Numbered from the stretch's first letter, positions 1 through 6,188 are shown. The stretch is DNA of 9,531 nucleotides from Methanosarcinales archaeon (GCA_004212095.1 RXIJ01000012.1:1-9531), one strand, 5' to 3'. A program made the numbers and translations. The notes: generated by a model from the sequence alone, not told the origin.

Positions 1-744
1 TCCGGGTTGGACTGGAAGGTCAGCCCTCTTGAGCTTGCATACGGGGTACATGGAATTGTGAGAAGAGTGAGTAAGGAAAATGACCCCTACAGCGATGTGA
101 AACAGAGGTGTAATGATGCGGTGTTAAGGATGTATCCAGCGATGCGAAAGATGGTTGATGAGTCATCAACACCACTTTTAACTGCTGTAAGACTTGCTAT
201 TGCAGGCAATATCATCGATCTTGGCATGGGAACAAATTTTGATATTAAAAAAACTGTCGTTAGTACATTAAAAAAAGATTTTAGAATCGATGATTTTTCA
301 AAATTTGTCAGAACATTAAAAAACTCTACAAATATCACCTATCTCGCAGACAATGCCGGAGAAATTGTGTTTGATAAACTGCTGCTCGAAACAATTCTAA
401 AGGAGTATGATATTGAAAAAATATTGTTCGCAGTAAAAGGAGCTCCGTTTATTAATGATGCAACATTAGAGGATGCGATAGATGCAGGTCTTGGTAAGTT
501 ACCTGGTATCAAGTTCATTGGTGTTGGAATAGGCAATGGTAGTGAAATAAAGTATTCCAGTGAAAAGTTTGCAGATATTCTTGCAACTAGTGACATAGTT
601 ATCAGCAAAGGACAGGGCAACTACGAGGCATTCAGCAGCTACAGGGATATCTTTTTTTTACTTATAGCAAAATGTCCGGTGATAGCAAGGGATATTGGGG
701 TAAACGTAGGGGATATAATCTTAAAATACAGTTCGAAAAAATAA
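1..744 (+). CDS. DUF89 / ARMT1-like damage-control phosphatase family protein (5' end cut off by the window)
   Basis: The frame is open from base 1, so this is the C-terminal part (about 247 residues) of a longer gene; the first in-frame TTG at base 7 is not a credible start. DUF89 (PF01937) proteins are metal-dependent, and characterised members remove phosphate from damaged or surplus phosphometabolites; the substrate here is unknown. Family signatures visible are AGNIIDLG near 202-225, the metal-binding Asp-Asn pair in LADNAGE (Asp codon 349-351), VKGAPFINDAT near 433-467 and SKGQGNYE near 604-627. The end, with CPVIARDIGV, matches the usual family C-terminus, so only a few dozen N-terminal residues, probably including the CxxC segment common in archaeal members, are missing. 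The next gene begins 17 bp downstream on the same strand, which suggests co-transcription. The family call is firm and the biochemical role is inferred. Confidence 0.85.
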   Translation, partial: SGLDWKVSPLELAYGVHGIVRRVSKENDPYSDVKQRCNDAVLRMYPAMRKMVDESSTPLLTAVRLAIAGNIIDLGMGTNFDIKKTVVSTLKKDFRIDDFSKFVRTLKNSTNITYLADNAGEIVFDKLLLETILKEYDIEKILFAVKGAPFINDATLEDAIDAGLGKLPGIKFIGVGIGNGSEIKYSSEKFADILATSDIVISKGQGNYEAFSSYRDIFFLLIAKCPVIARDIGVNVGDIILKYSSKK

Positions 745-761
745 AGGACAGAGGATACGAT

Positions 762-1322
762 ATGACACTAAATATTGCATGGGGTATCACCGGTTGCGGT
801 GACCGTTTAGAAGAAACAATGCGTCTGATGGAACAAATCAATAAGGAATGTGATGTGAAAATTGATGTGTACCTATCTAAGAATGCAGTACTTGTAATCA
901 AAAAATACGATCTCTTCGAAGAGCTTAAAAAGCATTTTGAAGTAACAATAGAGAGAGGCCCTAATACACCTTTTATCATCGCAGACCTTCAGCTTGGAAA
1001 ATTTGATCTTATCATTATATGCCCTGCTACTGGAAACACAACAGCCAAAATAGCATATGGTATAGCAGATACGCTGTTATCAAATGCAGTAGCTCAGGCA
1101 ATGAAAACACAACTACCAATTTATATATATCCTGCAGATCAGAAAGAGGGAGATATTATCACAACACTCCCGGATGGAAGAAAGTTAACTCTCACCATGC
1201 GCAACATTGATATTGAAAACACAGAAAAACTGAAAAGAATGGCAGGTATTAACGTGCTTGAATCTCCGCAACGAATTAAAGAGATTATACCCCAATGGCA
1301 TCAGGGCCCTGTGACGAAATAA
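762..1322 (+). CDS. AfpA-like archaeal flavoprotein (FMN; dihydromethanopterin-reductase-like family)
   Basis: This is a 186-residue flavoprotein. The start at 762 is chosen over the open frame from 672 because the family N-terminus (MTLNIAWGITGCG) begins there, a GAGGA ribosome-binding site sits at 751-755, and the longer start would overlap the upstream gene by 73 bp. The fold is the flavoprotein Rossmann type. GITGCG (residues 8-13) forms the first phosphate loop, SK (39-40) follows, and PATGNTTAKIAYGIADTLLSNA lies at 88-109, with the flavin-contacting Asn and Thr residues. Archaeoglobus AfpA binds FMN and accepts electrons from ferredoxin. The related DmrB reduces dihydromethanopterin, but DmrB/MJ0208-type proteins carry extra iron-sulfur cysteines that I do not see here (only Cys12, Cys30 and Cys87), so AfpA is the better match. 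The physiological acceptor is unknown. It is probably in an operon with the DUF89 gene. Confidence 0.82.
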   Translation: MTLNIAWGITGCGDRLEETMRLMEQINKECDVKIDVYLSKNAVLVIKKYDLFEELKKHFEVTIERGPNTPFIIADLQLGKFDLIIICPATGNTTAKIAYGIADTLLSNAVAQAMKTQLPIYIYPADQKEGDIITTLPDGRKLTLTMRNIDIENTEKLKRMAGINVLESPQRIKEIIPQWHQGPVTK

Positions 1323-1417
1323 CAATCAGAGTCATGCCAATGATAGATTATATTTTTGATAGGGCTTCCGTATTTCCTGAAAATACCAGCGCAGTTACGT
1401 TTTTCATATTAATCCGC

Positions 1418-1446
1418 GCGGGACTCCTACACCCAGCCTGTCCCGC
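1418..1446. repeat. GC-rich inverted repeat in the leader region of aconitase X
   Basis: The arms gcgggac (1418-1424) and gtcccgc (1440-1446) are perfect 7-bp complements separated by 15 bases. They lie 38 bp before the aconitase X start codon and 95 bp after the flavoprotein stop. The 162-bp gap also holds AT-rich TATA-like stretches near 1345-1356 and 1403-1411, so the hairpin could fall in the leader of the aconitase X mRNA or act as a terminator for the upstream operon. There is no T-run after it, which weakens the terminator reading. Confidence 0.35.
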
Positions 1447-1484
1447 ATCTGCCTGCGTTCATCGGTGACTGGGCAATAATTATC

Positions 1485-2642
1485 ATGCATCTTACCACAG
1501 AAGAAGAAAAAACCTACAATGGAGAATATGGCAAAACGCTTGCCAAGTGTATGCAGATCCTCGTGGCACTTGGTGAAATCTACGATGCTGACCGTTTGAT
1601 TCGGATCAAGAGTGTGCAGGTTGCAGGCGTTTCGTATAAAACGATAGGTGATGCCGGTCTTGAATGGATTTCTGATCTTCATGGCAGTGTTGTTGTGCCT
1701 TCTATCTTAAATCCAGCAGGAATGGACTTGAAAAATTGGAGGAAAATGGGGATTGATCGGGCTTTTGCAGAAAAACAGATTGAGATTATCTTAGCATATA
1801 AACGTCTTGATGTACGGTGTGAGTGTACATGCACACCATATCACATCTACGAGGAGTTTGCTGGTTTCAAGGAGCATCTTGCGTGGAGTGAGTCGTCAGC
1901 AGTATCTTATGCAAATTCAGTGATTGGTGCGCGAACAAATCGTGAAGGCGGGCCTTCTGCTCTTGCAGCCGCTCTCATTGGAAAAACAGCAAACTATGGG
2001 CTTCATCTCGATGAAAACAGGGTCCCTACCATAACAGTTAAAGTTGAAGGACGATTGCGTGATGCTGATTTTGGGGCTGTTGGCAATATTGCAGGTTCCA
2101 TGGTAAAAGATCAGGTGCCGCTCTTCAAGTTTAAAACAATACCAGCACAAGAGGAGTTAAAACAACTTGGTGCTGCCCTTGCTGCGTCAGGTTCAGTGGC
2201 ATTGTACCATGTCAGTAACGTTACACCGGAAGCAAAAATCTATCCTGATCCGGTGGAGACAATTAGCATTGATAAGAAGAGTATTGATGGCGTGTATGCA
2301 AGGAGGTGCAAGCCAGACCTGATTGCTCTTGGTTGTCCGCATCTCGGGACAAAAGAGCTATTTGAACTTGCAAATCTTCTTAGAGACAGGAAGGTTAAAA
2401 AAGAACTATGGATATTCACATCAAGAAGACTTGGTGAACGTAATCCTGCACAAATAGCTGCGATTACAAACAGTGGTGCGAAAGTGTTCTATGATACGTG
2501 CATGGTAGTATCGCCTGCAAGTGAACGGTTTGAGTGTATAATGGTAAATTCTGGGAAGGCTTTGCATTATGTACCAAGCATGTGTGGAGTTCCGGCCGTT
2601 CTCGCTACAACTGAAGAATGTATAAAGACAGCCATTCGCTGA
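1485..2642 (+). CDS. Aconitase X catalytic (large) subunit, probable phosphomevalonate dehydratase large subunit
   Basis: The 385-residue product matches the AcnX large-subunit family (DUF521, PF04412) along its whole length. In archaea this subunit pairs with a small DUF126 subunit and dehydrates 5-phosphomevalonate to trans-anhydromevalonate 5-phosphate in the archaeal mevalonate pathway, supplying isoprenoids for membrane lipids. Visible family blocks are LTTEEE and GEYGKTLAKCM at the N-terminus, SYKTIGDAGLEW (50-61), CECTCTPYH (112-120), WSESSAVSYANSVIGARTNREGGPSALAAALIGKT (134-168), GLHLDEN (172-178), ALGCPHLG (281-288) and DTCMVVSP (337-344). Cysteines at 116, 284 and 339 are good candidates for iron-sulfur ligands. 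The start at 1485 gives the usual N-terminus; no clear Shine-Dalgarno precedes it. The small-subunit gene is not adjacent on either side, so it must lie elsewhere. Family assignment is firm; the substrate is inferred from the archaeal context. Confidence 0.92.
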   Translation: MHLTTEEEKTYNGEYGKTLAKCMQILVALGEIYDADRLIRIKSVQVAGVSYKTIGDAGLEWISDLHGSVVVPSILNPAGMDLKNWRKMGIDRAFAEKQIEIILAYKRLDVRCECTCTPYHIYEEFAGFKEHLAWSESSAVSYANSVIGARTNREGGPSALAAALIGKTANYGLHLDENRVPTITVKVEGRLRDADFGAVGNIAGSMVKDQVPLFKFKTIPAQEELKQLGAALAASGSVALYHVSNVTPEAKIYPDPVETISIDKKSIDGVYARRCKPDLIALGCPHLGTKELFELANLLRDRKVKKELWIFTSRRLGERNPAQIAAITNSGAKVFYDTCMVVSPASERFECIMVNSGKALHYVPSMCGVPAVLATTEECIKTAIR

Positions 2643-2665
2643 AAGATAGCAACACTATTGTAAGG

Positions 2666-2671
2666 TTTTTT
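2666..2671 (+). terminator. Poly-T terminator candidate after aconitase X
   Basis: A run of six T residues lies 24 bp after the aconitase X stop codon. Short T-runs without an obligatory hairpin are the typical archaeal intrinsic termination signal. The position in a convergent intergenic gap fits. Confidence 0.4.
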
Positions 2672-2697
2672 CACCCCACCACTGCCCGACTATCTAC

Positions 2698-2787
2698 CAC
2701 TTCACACAACGTGAGCAGAGATACACTAACTCTTGATTCCTGCAAGCACTTCACACAACGTGAGCAGAGATACACTAACTCTTGATT
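2698..2787. repeat. Two perfect 41-bp direct repeats with 49-bp period
   Basis: Copies 2698-2738 and 2747-2787 are identical over 41 bases and are separated by 8 bases (cctgcaag). Each begins cacttcacacaacgtgag and ends aactcttgatt. The second copy continues into a perfect hairpin at 2781-2801; the first ends in what looks like a shortened version of the same hairpin (cttgatt, cctg, caag at 2732-2746). The repeats fill most of the gap between the convergent aconitase X and sppA genes. No coding potential was recognised. They may be a small dispersed repeat family or the product of a local tandem duplication. Confidence 0.85.
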
Positions 2788-2801
2788 GCGTAGCAATCAA
2801 G
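2781..2801. repeat. 9-bp-stem, 3-base-loop hairpin over the sppA stop codon
   Basis: Arms cttgattgc (2781-2789) and gcaatcaag (2793-2801) are perfectly complementary around the loop gta. The sppA stop codon (2797-2799, minus strand) lies inside the right arm. A hairpin with the same stem length, loop length and preceding aact occurs at 9345-9365 with compensatory changes. The right arm also begins a 12-base direct repeat (2793-2804 and 2809-2820, one mismatch, 16-bp period) that encodes the end of SppA. It may act as a 3'-end element for the sppA transcript. Confidence 0.7.
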
Positions 2802-3702
2802 TTGTGAAGCAATCGAGTTGTCCATAATCGTTGTTTGTATAGTAGCTTGTAAAATGTTTCGTTTCTTCACTTCCAAATAATATTCTTGCAAGGCTTGGCT
2901 TGTTAAGATATACGATTACTGGCGTTCCCTCGATGTCTGCGAGTTTTGCCGCATCATCTACCGCATCATACAAGTTTCCAAGATCGTCCACCAGACCAAG
3001 CTTTTTAGCTTTGCTGCCAGTGTAGACCCTCCCATCTGCAATATCTCTGACTTCGCTCTTCGTAAGGTTTCGTCCCTGTGCGACCTCGGTTACGAATCGA
3101 TCATAGACTTCAAGTATTGTTTTGTCTGCGTATATTTTCTCAGCATCGGTGAGCCCGCGCCAGTCTGCGCCCATATCCTTGAACTCCCCCGATTTAGCAA
3201 TGTAGTGCTTTACTCCTTCTTCTTCATAAAAGGAGGTTTTGTTTTCGAAAGTCCATATCACACCAATGCTGCCGGTTATGGTACCCGGGTTTGCAATTAT
3301 TTTATCTGCTGGTGCGCTGATATAGTATGCCGCACTCGCTGCCACATCCCCCATAGACACAACAACAGGCTTGTCCATTTTTTTTATTTCACATATGATC
3401 TCCTGTGCTGCTGCTGGCGAACCTCCAGGGCTATTGATCCGAAGCACCACAGCTCGTATGTGATCATCCTCATTTGCAGTTCTCAGACTTGTTGTTATAT
3501 CCTCTGATGTAGCAATACCGATCCCGGCAGGAATGCTTCCAGTCAGCATCACCCCCTGCACATGTATGACTGCGACCTCGTCACCTTTGATTTGGAAGTC
3601 GGAACCATAAAAAATCAGATAAAAACTTGCAGTGATCAGAGATACTAAAAAGATTACGATTACTAGATATATTGTCCATTTGCGTGTATTCTCTCTACTC
3701 AT
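2797..3702 (-). CDS. sppA: Signal peptide peptidase SppA (serine-lysine membrane protease)
   Basis: This 301-residue single-domain SppA belongs to the S49 protease family, which degrades leftover signal peptides and membrane peptides. One hydrophobic N-terminal segment at about residues 11-32 anchors it with the catalytic domain outside. The catalytic pair is visible: nucleophile Ser123 in GDVAASAAYY and general base Lys175 in SGEFKDMG. The 52-residue spacing equals that of Bacillus subtilis SppA (Ser147/Lys199). Other family blocks are LRINSPGG (87-94) and GSIGVI (144-149). Its start overlaps the end of cofE by 8 bp, so translation is probably coupled. The last residues (QLDCFTT) are encoded by a short direct repeat and the stop falls in a hairpin, so the original C-terminal tail may have been replaced by repeat sequence. 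The catalytic core is intact. Confidence 0.93.
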   Translation of the reverse strand: MSRENTRKWTIYLVIVIFLVSLITASFYLIFYGSDFQIKGDEVAVIHVQGVMLTGSIPAGIGIATSEDITTSLRTANEDDHIRAVVLRINSPGGSPAAAQEIICEIKKMDKPVVVSMGDVAASAAYYISAPADKIIANPGTITGSIGVIWTFENKTSFYEEEGVKHYIAKSGEFKDMGADWRGLTDAEKIYADKTILEVYDRFVTEVAQGRNLTKSEVRDIADGRVYTGSKAKKLGLVDDLGNLYDAVDDAAKLADIEGTPVIVYLNKPSLARILFGSEETKHFTSYYTNNDYGQLDCFTT

Positions 3703-4471
3703 TAATGCTGGTTATTTCTTTTTGCCTCTTTAAAGCCTTTCGTATAATGTCTTCTTCTGGCTTTCTAAATAGCTCAGTAATGCCCGTTTTTTTAGATAGT
3801 AGATCAAGTCCCTGTACCACAGCGATTGGGGTAGCGCCATCACCTTCGCCCATGAGAAGATTTGCAAATCCTGCAATTTCGTCAAGTATTGCTTCATATT
3901 TCGCTTCAAGCGTTCTCCCGAACAAATCGAGGCTCCCGCGCCAATCATGCATTGCCTGTATGCCTGACACACCGATTGCTACACCGGTTTGTCCATTTCT
4001 GAAAGCTCTACCATTGGTATCTATGATTACAACACCAGTTTTGATACCTGTCAATTCCTTTAATCGTCCCCTTGTCTGTTCTGCATTATAATCCGCATCA
4101 GCAGGAAGTATTGTTACAGAATCGCCTTCTCCGGTATTTGATACATCAATACCGGCATTGACACAGATATGTCCATCTTCCATTTCAACAAGGAGAAAAG
4201 GAGATTCAATTAATGTTTCTTTTGAATTGTCAAGCACTGCCTGTACAAACCGTGGGTCAGCGTTGTTTCTCTCTGCAATTTCCATAGCACGTGTGGTTGG
4301 GTTGTAGCTATCAAGCCGCACCAATCCTTGCTCTGCTTTTGCAACAATGCTTGATGAAATTACCACGATATCTTTTTCTTTAAGTTCTGTTCGTTCAATT
4401 ATTATCCGGGCAATGTCATCTCCCTTTTTTATGAGCGGTACGTTATTAAGAGTATAACAGCATACGTTCAT
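3695..4471 (-). CDS. cofE: Coenzyme F420-0:L-glutamate ligase CofE
   Basis: CofE adds L-glutamates to F420-0 using GTP, forming gamma-linked F420-1 and F420-2, the hydride carrier of methanogens and relatives. The product is 258 residues from the ATG at 4471. The frame extends to an ATG at 4498, but the family N-terminus (a short beta strand then VPLIKKGDD) aligns with the 4471 start, and known archaeal CofE is about 250 residues. Recognised blocks include VVISSSIVAKAEQG, ICVNAGIDVSN, the metal and nucleotide region DTNGRAFRNGQTGVAIG, MHDWRGSLDLFGR and EIAGFANLLMGEGDGATPIAVV. No good Shine-Dalgarno lies in front of 4471; a weak TATA-like tttaacta (minus strand, 4497-4504) is about 29 bp upstream, which would suit a leaderless mRNA. 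It is the first gene of a two-gene unit with sppA; the two products have no obvious functional link. Confidence 0.93.
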   Translation of the reverse strand: MNVCCYTLNNVPLIKKGDDIARIIIERTELKEKDIVVISSSIVAKAEQGLVRLDSYNPTTRAMEIAERNNADPRFVQAVLDNSKETLIESPFLLVEMEDGHICVNAGIDVSNTGEGDSVTILPADADYNAEQTRGRLKELTGIKTGVVIIDTNGRAFRNGQTGVAIGVSGIQAMHDWRGSLDLFGRTLEAKYEAILDEIAGFANLLMGEGDGATPIAVVQGLDLLSKKTGITELFRKPEEDIIRKALKRQKEITSINE

Positions 4472-4862
4472 CAAAGGTCGCAGAAGGCACCTTACCATAG
4501 TTAAACCATGTGGTGAATTAATGTCTCAAGCTATAATTGAGGGACACAAAACAAATCATGTTCGGAGTGTTTTCGGAGTGATTGAGAAAATAAAACCATT
4601 AAATATAGAATAATCCTTTGCGCAACGTTTGGGAGAGATATGTTTGGTCTTCTTCCTCGTTCGCTCCTGTTATCACACATATCATCTAGGATCAAGCGAA
4701 ATGCTCCCGATCCACGAGTGATTTAAAGGAAAGTGTCGTGGAGTATGAAACTGATAAAATTCAGAAACCCTGAAAATTGAAGGGTAATTGTGTGGCCAGG
4801 CTCCACCCCATTTTTCATTTCAAACATCATCGCTTTTATACTATGCAGAGGTTCATAATTAT
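4472..4862. other. Divergent intergenic region between cofE and yjbQ (391 bp, no confident gene)
   Basis: This stretch should hold promoters for both flanking genes. Visible elements are a direct repeat of ttcggagtg at 4561-4569 and 4572-4580 (11-bp spacing, one helical turn), a TATA-like ttaaatata at 4599-4607, separated arms gatatgt (4637-4643) and acatatc (4677-4683), a small stem accct/agggt at 4767-4785, and an 11-codon ORF at 4745-4780 preceded by ggag. The last TATA-like box, at 4834-4840, best fits yjbQ. The 4599 TATA with the spaced repeats implies a second start site that would give yjbQ a leader of about 230 bases or make a small RNA; this is inference. I see no TPP riboswitch core. 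Confidence 0.5.
4834..4840 (+). promoter_or_regulatory. TATA box for yjbQ
   Basis: The sequence ttttata is centred 26 bp before the ATG at 4863, the spacing expected when an archaeal transcript starts at or next to the start codon. It supports the 4863 start rather than the longer frame from 4788, whose start lies upstream of this box. A GAGGT at 4848-4852 could instead serve as a Shine-Dalgarno if transcription begins upstream. Confidence 0.5.
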
Positions 4863-5291
4863 ATGAATGTTGTAACAGAACATATCAGTATTAGTACCAG
4901 GGGAAACGTGGATATACTCGATATCACTGATGAGGTATCCGGCTTATTAAAAAAATCTAACTTTGGAAGTGGAATAGTCACAGTGTTCGTACATGGTTCA
5001 ACGGCAGCACTGACAACCATCGAATACGAGCCAGGTCTAGTAGAAGATATGAAACGAATGCTTGAGCATGTAGCACCGCAGGGCATTGAATATAAACACA
5101 ATCTTCGCTGGGGTGATGGCAATGGACACTCCCACATCAGAGCATCACTTCTTGGACCAAGCATTACCGTACCGTTTCAAGATAGCAGCCTGATGCTTGG
5201 CACATGGCAGCAAATTGTATTTATTGATCTGGACAACAGACCACGAAGCAGAGATATTATTGTACAGATTATGGGTTACATGGATAGGTAA
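4863..5291 (+). CDS. yjbQ: YjbQ family (UPF0047) protein, secondary thiamine-phosphate synthase type
   Basis: The product is 142 residues from the ATG at 4863, the normal length for this family (E. coli YjbQ is about 138). The open frame reaches back to 4788, but the added 25 residues are not family-like and a TATA box lies inside them. Conserved blocks are VTVFVHGSTAALTTIEYEPG (39-58), HNLRWGDGNGHSHIRASLLGPS (79-100) with the clustered His and Asp residues of the putative active site, and LGTWQQIVFIDLDNRPRSR (112-130). E. coli YjbQ shows weak thiamine-phosphate synthase activity, but the true role of the family is unsettled. It is a single gene on its strand, divergent from cofE, and its neighbours do not point to thiamine metabolism. 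Confidence 0.9.
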   Translation: MNVVTEHISISTRGNVDILDITDEVSGLLKKSNFGSGIVTVFVHGSTAALTTIEYEPGLVEDMKRMLEHVAPQGIEYKHNLRWGDGNGHSHIRASLLGPSITVPFQDSSLMLGTWQQIVFIDLDNRPRSRDIIVQIMGYMDR

Positions 5292-5445
5292 TACTGCTTC
5301 ATCGGTGTTCGGTTAAGAGATAAATCATAATAACGCAATAAATATCGGGTAAAGTCATCATACTTGGCTTCCCATCCGCGACCGGTTTTAATTTTAATAT
5401 GCATCAAGATTTGCCAGAGCATTCAAGTTGTCAAAAACGTGAGAA

Positions 5446-5712
5446 ATGGATCTTTGCCCATACTGTGGCAAAGACGTGAGCCCAGAATGGACAATCTGCC
5501 CATACTGCGCACCAAAACTGAAACTTACCATACCCAAAAATAACACAGACACATCTTACCAGTGGCAAGATTATGCTGGTTTCAGATGGGCGTGTTTTAT
5601 AATCACATCTTCCTGTGGCCAATCAGTGAATGATCCTTTGTTTCCTGTTTTCACGGTTTTTATACGGTTAATGGTATCCATACCAGACATTACTTTACCA
5701 AATACTGCATAA
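5446..5712 (+). CDS. Small zinc-ribbon ORF, 3' half antisense to cyclophilin
   Basis: An 88-codon frame encodes an N-terminal double-CxxC zinc ribbon: CPYC at residues 4-7 and CPYC at 18-21, the pattern of a four-cysteine zinc site. The next 20 residues are polar (PKLKLTIPKNNTD), and from about residue 42 the frame is antisense to the cyclophilin gene, with 142 bp of overlap on opposite strands. That second half looks like read-through of non-coding frame: it is hydrophobic, has a stray SSCG and shows no recognisable domain. The zinc ribbon itself is unlikely to arise by chance. It could be a genuine small protein with a novel tail, or a zinc-ribbon gene truncated when its 3' end was lost next to the cyclophilin gene. 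A TATA-like attttaatat lies at 5391-5400; no strong Shine-Dalgarno is present. The function cannot be named. Confidence 0.45.
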   Translation: MDLCPYCGKDVSPEWTICPYCAPKLKLTIPKNNTDTSYQWQDYAGFRWACFIITSSCGQSVNDPLFPVFTVFIRLMVSIPDITLPNTA

Positions 5713-6068
5713 CCGTCGTTACCCTTTGCATAGTTCAGGTAATGATTATCGGCAACGTTGATGAAAAACTGGGAAGTAGCGCTGTTAGGGTCGCCTGTTC
5801 TTGCCATTGCGATGGTTCCAACCTGGTTTTTCGATCCGTTGTTTGATTCTAACTTGATGGGCTTATGAGTTGGTTTCTCTTTACCATCGGGGGTGTAGCC
5901 GCCTCCCTGGATCATAAAATTGTCGATTATGCGGTGGAGGATGGTGCCATCGTAATGCTCTTCCTGTACGTAGCGAATGAAATTCTCGGTCGTTATCGGG
6001 GCATTTTCGTGATCAAGTTTGATCTCAATCTGCCCCATATTTGTCTCAAGCACAACTATGTTCTTCAT
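5571..6068 (-). CDS. Cyclophilin-type peptidyl-prolyl cis-trans isomerase (PpiB-like)
   Basis: The 165-residue product is a compact single-domain cyclophilin, the size of E. coli PpiB, with no signal peptide, so it is probably cytoplasmic. It catalyses cis-trans isomerisation of X-Pro bonds in protein folding. The active-site residues are present: HRIIDNFMIQGGG (45-57; catalytic Arg46, Phe51, Gln54), TIAMAR (85-90), SATSQFFIN (96-104; Gln100, Phe102) and YAVFGKV (120-126). The start at 6068 is supported by a TATA box about 30 bp upstream. It is a single-gene unit. Its 3' end overlaps the zinc-ribbon ORF on the other strand, leaving no intergenic space for separate terminators. Confidence 0.95.
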   Translation of the reverse strand: MKNIVVLETNMGQIEIKLDHENAPITTENFIRYVQEEHYDGTILHRIIDNFMIQGGGYTPDGKEKPTHKPIKLESNNGSKNQVGTIAMARTGDPNSATSQFFINVADNHYLNYAKGNDGYAVFGKVMSGMDTINRIKTVKTGNKGSFTDWPQEDVIIKHAHLKPA

Positions 6069-6094
6069 AGTATGCCGGGTTTACTCGGGTATCG

Positions 6095-6101
6095 TATAAA
6101 A
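6095..6101 (-). promoter_or_regulatory. TATA box for the cyclophilin gene
   Basis: On the minus strand this reads ttttata, the same heptamer as upstream of yjbQ. Its centre is 30 bp before the cyclophilin ATG (6068), so the mRNA would have a leader of only a few bases. Confidence 0.55.
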
Positions 6102-6157
6102 TAGTTGGGTGTTCTACTGTCTTTATACGCCGAATCTCAAAAATTATCCGGTTAATG

Positions 6158-6188
6158 CAGCACACTGGAAACTATGTTTGGTGTGCTG
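6158..6188. repeat. 8-bp inverted repeat upstream of the cyclophilin gene
   Basis: Arms cagcacac (6158-6165) and gtgtgctg (6181-6188) are perfect complements with a 15-base spacer and a possible extra T-G pair. It lies about 90 bp upstream of the cyclophilin start on the far side of its TATA box. It could be a regulator-binding palindrome or a remnant hairpin; no function can be assigned. Confidence 0.45.

Noticed and set aside
672..761. Upstream extension of the flavoprotein to 672
   Set aside because: The added 30 residues are out-of-frame DUF89 codons; family start and Shine-Dalgarno support 762.
1404..1682. 92-codon minus-strand frame across the start of aconitase X
   Set aside because: It is a shadow of conserved aconitase X codons and of the GC-rich inverted repeat.
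3205..3507. 100-codon open frame on the plus strand inside sppA
   Set aside because: It is antisense to the conserved Ser-Lys protease domain and has no family-like content.
4472..4498. Upstream start of CofE at 4498
   Set aside because: The nine extra residues do not align with known CofE N-termini; 4471 gives the family start.
4710..4775. Possible C/D box small RNA (gtgatt and ctga motifs)
   Set aside because: No proper RUGAUGA C box and the spacing between box-like motifs does not fit.
4741..4800. Possible TPP riboswitch upstream of yjbQ, because of ctga and accct/agggt elements and the thiamine link of the family
   Set aside because: The conserved TPP cores are absent or out of order, and only a 5-bp stem is present.
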